Origin: CAZNDN01 sp964571815
Lineage (GTDB): Bacteria > Fibrobacterota > Chitinivibrionia > Chitinivibrionales > WJKA01
Assembly: GCA_964571815.1 (NCBI GenBank)
Contig: CAZNDN010000005.1
Coordinates: 14,242-78,241, forward strand
DNA length: 64,000 bases
Reading direction: 5' to 3'
The translations under genes and the position numbers were made by a program. The notes under the pieces are model-generated. The model had not been told where the DNA came from. It saw only the letters and a program-made list of their open reading frames with translations, and did not search any database. Of the stretch, positions 16,912 to 24,721 are shown piece by piece. Position 1 is the stretch's first letter. Each line of letters begins with the position of its first letter.

Positions 16912-19682
16912 GAATCCGGGGGCGCACCCCGCGCGTCCCACCGACGGGACGCGGTTTCGCGCGCACACTCCCGGCCGTTGCGTCCTGTTTCCTCTGCCTG
17001 ATACTGGCATGCGGCGGCGAATACAACCCCTTCGCCGACCAGGACAACGCCGGGTTGCACATCGCCTACCGGAGTATCGCCGACGGTGATACGGTTACGG
17101 TATTCTCGGCCGAAACGCTCTCGCTCATCGTAACGGTCAAGGAAAAGGTATCCTCCTTCACCGTGACCATTCCCGGCAACCGGCTGTGGACCCACGACGA
17201 CACGGTGGTTGACCACAGTCGATTCAATCGCGAGCCCTTTGACCTGGTCTTCTCAATGCACGATACGGGCATGCACAACATCGTGCTGGGAGTTGCCGGA
17301 CGCGACGGGGGTCGGGTCAACGACACCATATCGCTGTACGCCGCCTTTCCTCCGGTGCAGCCCGATATCGAAGCCTGCTTCGGCGACTCGATCACGCTTC
17401 GCTGCGCACCCGCCGGCGATCGTGACGTTGCGTACCACTGGTCGCTGGGCACGGCTACCAAGCACGTTTCTCAGCGGTGCAGCCTGCGCGTAGCCGCGGA
17501 ATCGCCGGTATTGCGCGGATCGGGCGCGGTGTGGATCGGCGACGGTGAAACGGTCTCCCCCGCCGACAGCTTCTCGTTCACCTTCCACGACAGCGCACGT
17601 CCCGAAATAGTGTGTGTAAACGAACACTACCGGGGCGGCGACACGGTTTTCACGGGAGACAGCCTGTTCAATTTCAGGGTGCGGATAACGGACCGGGGCG
17701 AATACTGGGTAGATTCCGCGTCGGTCAACGGTCTGCCGTTCGACCGCGCCGACCGCAAGGTATACGGCAGGCTCTTCGACAAGATGCATCTTCACCCCCC
17801 TTCCTCACCGCTGCGCCTCGACGTCTACGCGCTGGATCACTACGACGGCGGCAACCACCGACGGCGAACGTATCGCGCGGTGTTCATCGACACCCTCCAG
17901 CCGTCCTCGCCGGCGGACATTGTTGTTGACGCCCCCTCGCGCGATTCCCTGCCGGTCGACACCCGTCAATACTCGATCCGGGGACACGTGGAAAACAACA
18001 CGCTGGACTCGGTGTATCTTGCCCTGTCGGCATTTGTCAACGGCCGCGAGCAGAGCGGACGCGACACGATCACCGAAGACGGCGGCACCTGGCAATGGAC
18101 TGTCGAGCTGGACAACGGGCCGAATACGGTTGTCGTCACCGGCGCCGACGTGCGTTTCGGCGGAACCGTCGATCGCGTCTCACGAACGATCATCCGTGTC
18201 CCTTCGATTGCCGATACCATCCCGCCGATCATCGCGCGCATCACCGCCGGCGGCGGAAATGCCGACGGGTACTACAGCCCGACATCACGGGTAACGCTGG
18301 GCGTTCGGGCCTACGACGAAGAAGGGAGGGTGGACACCCTGACCATAAACGACTCCACGGTTGCGCCCTCGGGCACCGACAGCCTCTGGTATTTCAGCTT
18401 ACGCTCCCTGGCTCATCACCCCGCCGGCAACGAGATACTGGTGCGGGCGGTGGACGACGAAGGCAACAGTGCCACGGCGACATCGATTGTCTATGTCAAC
18501 CGGCTCCCCTACATCGCGCACCGTCCCGGGGCCGCCTTTCTCAACGCGGGTACACCGTATGTCGATTCCATCAGGGCGGTTGATCCCGACGGCGACACCG
18601 TCACCTTCGACATCCGGTCGGGGCCCGACGGTCCGGCGGTCGATTCCGCCGGCATGCTCTCATGGACCCCCACACCCGCCGACACCGGGCGCCACAACGT
18701 ATCGGTGCGGGTTTGGGACGGCTATCAGCCCCGGTTCATCACCTGCACCCTGTACGTTTCGCCCGCCGGACACCTGCCGCCGGGACCGGTACGGTTCGCC
18801 ACGCGAAGTGAAGATTTTCCTCCGTACCTCGAGATCGGCAGGGACACACTCCTCATTCCCCTGAGCACCGCACCGGGAACCGGCATGGCACCGTTTCACT
18901 TCACGGCTCGACTGGTAGACAAGGACACGGTACTGCCGTGCAGCGGCGAAGGAAACGTTGTGAGCTGGGAACCGGACACCGGCGACACCGGCTTTCACCA
19001 CCTGCGGATAACGGTCACGGATCGTTTCCCCAGCTCCGACACTCTCTACCCCCGCATTCTGGTGGTTCCGCCCAACCGCCCCTGCTCCCTCTCAACACGC
19101 TCTTCGGGCCCGCTGCTTCCCGACGGCACGGTCGATCTGAATGCCGGGCGGAAAGCCGATACGCTTGTGTTCAGAATCAACGACCCCGACCACCCGATGA
19201 CCGAAGTCTATGATATTGTCATCTACCACTCCTCACGATCCAACGTGATGAGTACGATTGATTCCGCCGTAGTCGACTCCTTCACCCTCGCCGTCGATCC
19301 GCAACTCATGAACGGGTACGACACGGTGACCGTGGTCGTCACCGATCGCGGAGGACACCGGGATACGCTTACCCAGCCGCTGTACTACGGAATGCCCCCA
19401 TACGCCCCGCAGGTCCTCGCACCGGAAAACTATGCCGGTGTTTCCGGTACAACCGTAACACTCTCCTGGCAAACCATCGACCCGGACGCCGATTCGCTCT
19501 CCTACGACATCTACCTTGGAGACAGTCCTCAAACCCTGGAACGAATCGTCACGACACGCGAAATCAGCCGCGAGGTGACCGGTCTGGACCCGCCGCGGAC
19601 CTATTACTGGAAGGTGGTTGCACGAGACTGGAAATCATACACGGAAGGGCCCCTGTGGGTGTTTTCCACACAGGAGCATTAG
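16893..19682 (+). CDS. Large Ig/cadherin-like and FN3 repeat lipoprotein
   Basis: The 929-residue protein starts at ATG 16893 (GGTGGAGGAG upstream), overlapping the beta-helix gene by 19 bp. The signal peptide ends in a lipobox (LILAC, then GG), so it is probably a lipoprotein. The body is a string of beta-sandwich repeats with frequent VDSAG/DSVYL/DTVT motifs: putative-Ig units (for example DPDGDTVTFDI...MLSWTPTPADTG) and a C-terminal FN3-like domain (VTLSWQTIDPDADSLSYDIYLGD...RTYYWKVVARD). Such repeats mediate binding to surfaces or polysaccharide. No enzymatic motif is seen. It ends the kinase operon. Confidence 0.87.
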   Translation: MVVHVLRIRGRTPRVPPTGRGFARTLPAVASCFLCLILACGGEYNPFADQDNAGLHIAYRSIADGDTVTVFSAETLSLIVTVKEKVSSFTVTIPGNRLWTHDDTVVDHSRFNREPFDLVFSMHDTGMHNIVLGVAGRDGGRVNDTISLYAAFPPVQPDIEACFGDSITLRCAPAGDRDVAYHWSLGTATKHVSQRCSLRVAAESPVLRGSGAVWIGDGETVSPADSFSFTFHDSARPEIVCVNEHYRGGDTVFTGDSLFNFRVRITDRGEYWVDSASVNGLPFDRADRKVYGRLFDKMHLHPPSSPLRLDVYALDHYDGGNHRRRTYRAVFIDTLQPSSPADIVVDAPSRDSLPVDTRQYSIRGHVENNTLDSVYLALSAFVNGREQSGRDTITEDGGTWQWTVELDNGPNTVVVTGADVRFGGTVDRVSRTIIRVPSIADTIPPIIARITAGGGNADGYYSPTSRVTLGVRAYDEEGRVDTLTINDSTVAPSGTDSLWYFSLRSLAHHPAGNEILVRAVDDEGNSATATSIVYVNRLPYIAHRPGAAFLNAGTPYVDSIRAVDPDGDTVTFDIRSGPDGPAVDSAGMLSWTPTPADTGRHNVSVRVWDGYQPRFITCTLYVSPAGHLPPGPVRFATRSEDFPPYLEIGRDTLLIPLSTAPGTGMAPFHFTARLVDKDTVLPCSGEGNVVSWEPDTGDTGFHHLRITVTDRFPSSDTLYPRILVVPPNRPCSLSTRSSGPLLPDGTVDLNAGRKADTLVFRINDPDHPMTEVYDIVIYHSSRSNVMSTIDSAVVDSFTLAVDPQLMNGYDTVTVVVTDRGGHRDTLTQPLYYGMPPYAPQVLAPENYAGVSGTTVTLSWQTIDPDADSLSYDIYLGDSPQTLERIVTTREISREVTGLDPPRTYYWKVVARDWKSYTEGPLWVFSTQEH

Positions 19683-19778
19683 GATGCCGCACGGCTCAGA
19701 GTATCCCGGCGATGAACGGAAAACATCAAACACTCGCCCGGTCGGTGCAGCGGATAACGGCAAACACCGCACGGCCCT

Positions 19779-19807
19779 TTGACATACGGACCGGGATACT
19801 GTATTTT
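19779..19807 (+). promoter_or_regulatory. Sigma-70 promoter of the PilZ gene
   Basis: A perfect TTGACA at 19779-19784 and TATTTT at 19802-19807 are 17 bp apart. The expected start near 19814 gives a leader of about 32 nt before ATG 19846. Confidence 0.65.
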
Positions 19808-19845
19808 TGTGTTGTATTGGTCAACTATCGACAAGGAAGCACGAC

Positions 19846-20199
19846 ATGGCACAGAAAAAACGCAGAAAGCACAAGAGAATCCATCTGATATACTATCTTC
19901 TTGTCTTTGACCGCACGACCGATCATCTTGTGGGACACCTTGTCGATATCACCCCGGGCGGCCTGAAACTCATGTCCAAGGACCCCGTGGAATCCGGCAA
20001 ATCCTTTGAGTTCAGAATGATTCTGCCTATCGAGCTGGACGGCACCAACCGTCAGTTGTTGTTCAACACGAAGTGCATGTGGTGCAAGAAGAATGTCTAT
20101 TCGGATTTCTACGGCGCCGGCTTCGAAATAAGCGATATCGACAAGGAAGACATCGACCTGATCAAGCGGCTCATCGAAGATTTCGGCTACCGGGACTGA
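19846..20199 (+). CDS. PilZ-domain protein (cyclic-di-GMP receptor)
   Basis: This 117-residue single-domain protein carries the two PilZ ligand motifs: the basic RKHKR near the N-terminus (RxxxR) and DITPGGLKL (D/N-x-S/T-x-x-G). PilZ domains bind cyclic di-GMP and commonly act on flagellar motors, secretion or polysaccharide synthesis. GGAAG precedes ATG 19846, and it has its own promoter. Its location after the kinase operon and in a motile organism suggests a role in motility or surface behaviour, but no partner can be read from the sequence. Confidence 0.9.
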   Translation: MAQKKRRKHKRIHLIYYLLVFDRTTDHLVGHLVDITPGGLKLMSKDPVESGKSFEFRMILPIELDGTNRQLLFNTKCMWCKKNVYSDFYGAGFEISDIDKEDIDLIKRLIEDFGYRD

Positions 20200-20470
20200 G
20201 ACCCCGAGCGTATTCGGGCATATTCTCTCTCCCCCCTGGCTCCCGACCCATTTCCCACACCGTCATCGACCGACATGCCGCACTACCGGGTAGGCAGGGT
20301 AGCCGGCCGGCTTCGCGAAAACGGAAAGCGGGACTTCCCAAATTGCCCCAAATCAGCCGTATTCGGCAATTATAGAATACCGATGCCGCGGACCTGGTCA
20401 TCGTGGGAGCGGCCCTGATTGCCAAAGCGAAACGTATTTTTAGTTTCAGAGAAAGCAGCGATCACAAAGC

Positions 20471-20629
20471 ATGAAATTGAAAGTCGTAATTCATGAAGCT
20501 GAAGAAGGTGGTTTCCGGGCGGAAGTGCCTTCAATTCCTGGTTGCATGACACAAGGCGATTCATACAAGGAATTGATTGAGAACCTGTACGATGCGATAG
20601 AAGGGTGTTTGTCCCTGCCGAATGAATAG
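20471..20629 (+). CDS. HicB/UPF0150-like antitoxin, short orphan
   Basis: This 52-codon gene matches the HicB-like fold: MKLKVVIHEAEEGGFRAEVP, IPGCMTQGDSYKELIENLYDAIEGCL. It then stops at once, whereas standalone relatives usually run about 70 residues. No HicA toxin gene (short dsRBD-like frame) is visible on either side. Local base composition is AT-richer than the neighbours, which would fit recent acquisition. It may be a truncated or orphan antitoxin. The ribosome site is weak. A tRNA-Glu gene with its terminator lies immediately downstream on the other strand. Confidence 0.75.
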   Translation: MKLKVVIHEAEEGGFRAEVPSIPGCMTQGDSYKELIENLYDAIEGCLSLPNE

Positions 20630-20710
20630 AGCCCCGGCTTGAGCCGCGTTTGCATGATGACGGGAGTGGTTGTAGCTTTCGGTGGGCGGAGACAAAATCC
20701 AACTACAAAC

Positions 20711-20754
20711 AAAAAAGGCGGCACTCTCGAAAGATCTTCAAGAATGCCGCCTTT
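20711..20754 (-). terminator. Rho-independent terminator of tRNA-Glu
   Basis: On the minus strand a perfect 10-bp stem (AAAGGCGGCA / TGCCGCCTTT) is followed by a T-run (TTTTGTTTG). It begins at the CCA end of the tRNA, as expected for a single-gene tRNA transcript. Confidence 0.85.
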
Positions 20755-20828
20755 GGTAGTCCCGAGGGGAATCGAACCCCTGCTGCAGGAATGAAAATCC
20801 TGAGTCCTAACCACTAGACGACGGGACC
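20754..20828 (-). tRNA. tRNA-Glu (anticodon TTC)
   Basis: The minus strand folds as a complete tRNA. The acceptor GGTCCCG pairs with CGGGACT, the D-arm follows GTCTAGTGG, the anticodon loop is centred on TTC in ATTTTCATT, and the T-arm is AGGGG-TTCGATT-CCCCT. The 3' CCA is encoded. Anticodon TTC reads GAA/GAG. Confidence 0.95.
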
Positions 20829-20856
20829 GGAGTTTCCCGGCAACAACCAGCTTCAT

Positions 20857-20886
20857 AAAATAGTTTACGCACCGCCTTTTCGACAA
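20857..20886 (-). promoter_or_regulatory. Probable promoter of tRNA-Glu
   Basis: On the minus strand TTGTCG (20886-20881) and TATTTT (20862-20857) are separated by 18 bp. The expected start is about 20 bp before the tRNA 5' end. Confidence 0.5.
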
Positions 20887-20907
20887 GGGCGGGATACCGC
20901 CCGCCCT
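20886..20907. terminator. GC-rich hairpin after the cstA operon
   Basis: A perfect 8-bp inverted repeat (AGGGCGGG, 6-nt loop, CCCGCCCT) lies directly after the last gene of the cstA operon. There is no clear T-run, so it may only slow or protect the transcript end. It touches the -35 element of the tRNA promoter. Confidence 0.4.
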
Positions 20908-20908
20908 C

Positions 20909-21571
20909 TCATCCCACCCCCTCACTCATCTCCCCGGCCCACTGCCGAAACACGGGGACAACCTTACGAATGAGCCGGTGATCCGGCTTCATCAGGAGAT
21001 ACGCCCGGCTCCGGTCGGGCACCAGGGCAGCATGCACGAGCCCATCAGGCGATTCCAGCCGCCGCATGAGCCTCCCCACTCCCGCCCGCGTCTTCTCGTC
21101 GCTCCAGCGCATCCGGAATTCCCTCCCCTTCCACTGCCGCTTCTCACCCTTGAGCACATCCTCGTTGGTAAGCCGCAGTCCGCTCTTCCGCACGTAGACG
21201 GCGTCGACAAGATGCGCCTCGGGCAGGGCCCCACCCGCCGGTATTCGGAGGTTGAAAAAAATCGACAGCCGATCGTCACGCCCGGCCAGACGCGCGAACG
21301 GGTAGTAGAGCCACGAGTGACGGGGAAGCAGGGTGAGGGTGGCGTTGACACTCCGCACCAGCCTTTCGTCCCCCGGAACAATGGTGGCGTGGTAGCCCAG
21401 CACTCCTCCGATATTGGTGAATTCCCGCCGTTTCGCGGCGAGACTCCCGGCAAGCGCCTCACAGGCCTCACGCGCAAGGCGGCGATTCTTTCGAACGCCC
21501 CGGAAAAACCCCAGTGCCAGAAGAACCGAAACGGCAACGAAAAGCAGAAGCCACGGAGAATCGCCGCTCAT
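20909..21571 (-). CDS. Unknown membrane-anchored protein, last gene of the cstA operon
   Basis: This 220-residue protein has an N-terminal membrane helix (about 6-24), then a charged helical stretch and a mixed alpha/beta domain with NIGGVLGYHATIV, VNATLTLLPRHSWLYYPFARL and DRLSIFFNLR. I do not recognise a named family. It begins 1 bp after the ArsA-type ATPase stop (TGAG-ATG), so it is almost surely co-translated with it. The orientation (short N-terminal anchor with basic residues after it) suggests a cytoplasmic body. A role with the ATPase or CstA is inferred only from operon position. Confidence 0.75.
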   Translation of the reverse strand: MSGDSPWLLLFVAVSVLLALGFFRGVRKNRRLAREACEALAGSLAAKRREFTNIGGVLGYHATIVPGDERLVRSVNATLTLLPRHSWLYYPFARLAGRDDRLSIFFNLRIPAGGALPEAHLVDAVYVRKSGLRLTNEDVLKGEKRQWKGREFRMRWSDEKTRAGVGRLMRRLESPDGLVHAALVPDRSRAYLLMKPDHRLIRKVVPVFRQWAGEMSEGVG

Positions 21572-21572
21572 C

Positions 21573-22496
21573 TCAGTCGGCCTCGTACGCTCTCACCAGG
21601 TCCTGCTCGAACAGATACCCCCTGCCGGGCTCCCGGAGCATCACGGGGACTCGGCGCAGGCTCACCTTCGACCGTCCCTGAATCACGTCATGCTCCATTG
21701 CCGAGTTTCGGTCCGGATCCTCCGCGTCAACCTTGTTGTGATACGCATCGCTAACCGTCATGCCCAGCTCTTCGATTCCCCGGATAAGCCGCTGTGATTC
21801 CCGAATCGAAAGATAGTCCGGATTGAATACCACCGCAATTCGAGTCTCGCTCGACGCGAGTACGTCACGCACCAACTCAAACCGCTTCCGCAGATTATGC
21901 AGCGTCCGCATTACGCGATCGTCCTCCTCCCGGTACGCCAGGTGCGTTCCGCCCCGGTCGTAGTGCCCCGAAATCGAATGCACCGTGTGTCGCTTGTCGA
22001 GAATGCTCCGGCGCAGCGCAATCAACCGCTTCAGCCAGGCAAGCGTAAGTTGAGGAAGCGCAAGCACCCGAAGCGTCAGTCCGGTGGGAGGCGTGTCCAC
22101 CACCAGGTAGTCGTAGTCGGAGTCCCGGCCCAGCAGCTCCTCCAGGGATACCAGCGCCGCATGCTCTTCAAGCCCCGGCGAATGGTGAAGCAGTTCGAAA
22201 TGCTTGTCCAGGTTGAGCGGCCGGAGGTAGCCGTACGTCTCGGCAAGAAGCTGCGACTGTTCCCGGGCGTAGCGCCGCGCGGCCCGCGGAAGGTCGATCT
22301 CACGGAGCCACAGGTTCGAGCCGTGCCGATGCAGACGCTCCGACAGCGACACCCCGAAGACATCGCCCAGATTGTGCGCGGGATCGAAGGAGACGGCCAG
22401 GACCCGCCTGCCCCGGCCGGCGAGCTGCCAGGCAACCGCGGCCGAAAGTGTCGATTTGCCCGAGCCGCCCTTGCCCGTGAAAAACAGCGTCTTCAT
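21573..22496 (-). CDS. ArsA/GET3-family ATPase
   Basis: The 307-residue protein opens with the deviant Walker A of the family (FFTGKGGSGKST, about 5-16). It has the switch-I-type SFDPAHNLGDVFG and the Walker-B-like VVDTPPTGLTLRVL, and a single NTPase unit rather than the duplicated ArsA form. Family members couple ATP to insertion of membrane proteins or to oxyanion transport. No ars genes are near. The metal-binding Cys of true ArsA are not evident. It lies between the CstA companion and an unknown membrane protein, a context seen for CstA-linked ATPases. Substrate unknown. Confidence 0.9.
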   Translation of the reverse strand: MKTLFFTGKGGSGKSTLSAAVAWQLAGRGRRVLAVSFDPAHNLGDVFGVSLSERLHRHGSNLWLREIDLPRAARRYAREQSQLLAETYGYLRPLNLDKHFELLHHSPGLEEHAALVSLEELLGRDSDYDYLVVDTPPTGLTLRVLALPQLTLAWLKRLIALRRSILDKRHTVHSISGHYDRGGTHLAYREEDDRVMRTLHNLRKRFELVRDVLASSETRIAVVFNPDYLSIRESQRLIRGIEELGMTVSDAYHNKVDAEDPDRNSAMEHDVIQGRSKVSLRRVPVMLREPGRGYLFEQDLVRAYEAD

Positions 22497-22497
22497 G

Positions 22498-22785
22498 CTA
22501 CTCGATGTCCAGTATCCCGCTGAGTTCCGCCAGCATGTCGTCGGCGTTTTCCGCCCGCTCGTGCATCACCCTCAGCTCGTGTTTCAGGTGCGGCAGCAAT
22601 TCGAATCCGACGGCACAGGGAGGAGAGGGAAGCCCCACGAACGAGCCCGTGAGAAGAAGTACGAAGGCGTTTTCCAGCTCCCGGAGTTCAAAGACCGTGT
22701 GCTCCACCGCCCGTTGCCGGTGCATGCGCTCGATATCCCGCAGCGAGCCCGAGAACCGGGCCTTCATCCGACTCAACCACGCCAT
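22498..22785 (-). CDS. Small CstA-associated protein (cory-CC-star-like)
   Basis: This 95-residue helical protein sits between cstA and the ArsA-type ATPase. It contains LRELENAFVLLLTGSFVGLP, a hydrophobic stretch ending in PSPPCAVG, and a charged, His-rich C-terminal half. Position and features fit the small protein that annotation pipelines call cory-CC-star, reported beside CstA and ArsA-like ATPases; I recall that name from general knowledge and cannot verify it here. ATG 22785 lies 20 bp after the cstA stop. The longer open frame upstream overlaps cstA and is a shadow. The gene ends 1 bp before the ATPase ATG. Confidence 0.75.
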   Translation of the reverse strand: MAWLSRMKARFSGSLRDIERMHRQRAVEHTVFELRELENAFVLLLTGSFVGLPSPPCAVGFELLPHLKHELRVMHERAENADDMLAELSGILDIE

Positions 22786-22805
22786 CGGTCCTTCCCGGTC
22801 GCTCC

Positions 22806-24521
22806 TCACGCGGCACGCTCCGCGGAACGGGACTTGAAAAAATCGACCACGAAGATGAAATTCAGAACAAGCATCACCACCTCGATCACCAGTACCGTCC
22901 ACCCCGTCGCGGGGCTCGCGGCAATCGTGGCCGGTATCACGACGATACAGAACCAGATCATCGCCGCCGTGACCGTTACCCACAGCAACACGGCGGGAAT
23001 CAGCGTCATATTCGTTCTTCGCCCCAGCCGCCTGGCCACCCATGCCGCTCCTGTCATCATCGCCATCGACGCAATCAACTGATTCGCCGTGCCGAATGAA
23101 GGCCACAAGACACTGAAACGCCCGCTCCAGGCCAGGGCAATGCCGATTGCGGCAGGCACCATCGAAGCGACCCAGCGGTTGACCAGAAAGGCATATACCC
23201 CACCGGCGCGATCTTTCAGAGGAAGAAGCACCTCGGCAAAGCAGTACCTTCCCAGCCGGTTGGTGGTGTCGAGGGTGGTCATGGCAAAGGAGGCCACCCA
23301 CATGCCGGCCACCATCTTCACGAAAGCGACCGGCAGAAAGGCCAGCAGGCTCGCGCCCACCATCTCTCCGTACGCATTGGAGAACATCGAAGCGGCCTTC
23401 CACTTGACCTGGCCCATTGCGGCCGTGTACTGCGATCCCCACTCGGGAATGCTCAACGACGCCCCGGCGCGGGTTACCACCTGGTGTCCGAATCCGGCTA
23501 CCGCCACGATGGCCAGGGTCGAAAGAAACCCTTCGGTGAGCATGGCCCCGTACCCGATCGTCAGCCCGTGGTGCTCATGCTGGAGCTGTTTTGACGTTGT
23601 CCCCGAAGCGACCAGGGAATGAAACCCCGAGAGGGAGCCGCAGGCTATGATCAGGACAATGGCCGGCCAGAACGGTGTGGCCCTGCCCGCCGAGATGATC
23701 GGCGCAAACGACGTCACCGCCGGGGCGGTGAAACCGTGGAAGCTGGTTATCGCCCCGACAAAACCGATCGCCAGGCCGAAGTACAACAGCCAGGAATTCA
23801 GGTAGTCCCGCGGCTGAAGCAGAACGTTGACGGGAATGGCCGCCGAGACGACAATGTAGACGAACATCACCAGCATCCACACTTCATACGATGCGCTGAC
23901 GGGCAACATTTTGCCCAGGACAAGCGCCCCTGTCAGCATGACGATGCCCACCGCGGTGGAAAAACCGAAACCGGCCCTGAGTCGATACATGAGTACGCCG
24001 AGGATCAGCGCCGCGATTATCTTGAACAGATATGCCGAGGGAATGCGCGGATCGGCAACGAACTGGCTCCCCAGGACAGCGCCGAAAGCAGCGATAACCA
24101 GAACCAGACCGAAGAAGACGAGCCAGTAGAATACCGTGCCGCTCTTGCGCGTGACGACATCGGAGGCCACAAACTGAATCGACTTCCCGTCGTAGCGCAC
24201 CGAAGCCATGAGTGAGAGATAGTCATGAACGGCACCCACGAAGATGTTGCCGAACCATACCCACAGAAGCGCGGGAAGCCAGCCCCATGCCATGGCCACG
24301 ACGGGACCGACGATCGGGGCCGCCCCGGCAATCGACGCGAAATGATGGCCGAAAAGGACCGGCCGCTGAGCAGGTACGTAATCGACACCGTCGTAGCGCG
24401 TCGCGGCCGGGGTCGGGTTGTCGGCCGACGCGCGCACCACGTCCCGCTCCAGCTTCCTTCCATAGGTGAAATACACTACCACATACACCAGAAGTCCCGC
24501 CGCGATCGCAAGCGTCGTCAT
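22806..24521 (-). CDS. cstA: Carbon starvation protein CstA-family transporter
   Basis: This 571-residue polytopic membrane protein has the CstA signatures near the N-terminus (LFGHHFASIAGAAPIVGP, MAWGWLPALLWVWFGNIFVGAVHDYLSL) and the GFHSLVASGTTSKQL and FWPSFGTANQLIA-type segments later. It is shorter than the ~700-residue E. coli CstA, as in many single-CstA lineages. CstA proteins import pyruvate and perhaps peptides during carbon limitation. GGGAGG stands 7 bp before ATG 24521. It is the first gene of a four-gene operon with the small companion, ArsA-type ATPase and a membrane protein. Confidence 0.95.
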   Translation of the reverse strand: MTTLAIAAGLLVYVVVYFTYGRKLERDVVRASADNPTPAATRYDGVDYVPAQRPVLFGHHFASIAGAAPIVGPVVAMAWGWLPALLWVWFGNIFVGAVHDYLSLMASVRYDGKSIQFVASDVVTRKSGTVFYWLVFFGLVLVIAAFGAVLGSQFVADPRIPSAYLFKIIAALILGVLMYRLRAGFGFSTAVGIVMLTGALVLGKMLPVSASYEVWMLVMFVYIVVSAAIPVNVLLQPRDYLNSWLLYFGLAIGFVGAITSFHGFTAPAVTSFAPIISAGRATPFWPAIVLIIACGSLSGFHSLVASGTTSKQLQHEHHGLTIGYGAMLTEGFLSTLAIVAVAGFGHQVVTRAGASLSIPEWGSQYTAAMGQVKWKAASMFSNAYGEMVGASLLAFLPVAFVKMVAGMWVASFAMTTLDTTNRLGRYCFAEVLLPLKDRAGGVYAFLVNRWVASMVPAAIGIALAWSGRFSVLWPSFGTANQLIASMAMMTGAAWVARRLGRRTNMTLIPAVLLWVTVTAAMIWFCIVVIPATIAASPATGWTVLVIEVVMLVLNFIFVVDFFKSRSAERAA

Positions 24522-24603
24522 TGCTCAACCTCCCGGTACGTGAAATTCTCCCCGGCAACCGCGCGGTCCCCCGACGGGGCGCCGCGAGCTGAAGCAGACT
24601 CAA

Positions 24604-24632
24604 AAATTAACTCATTCATGAGCGAAATACAA
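24604..24632 (-). promoter_or_regulatory. cstA promoter with operator-like palindrome
   Basis: On the minus strand TTGTAT (24632-24627) and TAATTT (24609-24604) are 17 bp apart. The spacer contains the inverted repeat CTCAT-TC-ATGAG (24611-24622), exactly where a repressor would block RNA polymerase. The predicted leader to ATG 24521 is about 76 nt. Confidence 0.6.
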
Positions 24633-24721
24633 TGCCGGCGGCCCCGCTCGCGCACGGTCCGGCGCATACACGTATTTTCATGTTCGCCGCCGTCGCCGCT
24701 CTCGCGCACATCGTTTTCGCC

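Noticed and set aside
22786..23442. Upstream extension of the small CstA companion frame to 314 codons
   Set aside because: The extension runs antiphase inside cstA; only the last 95 codons have independent features and a start after the cstA stop.
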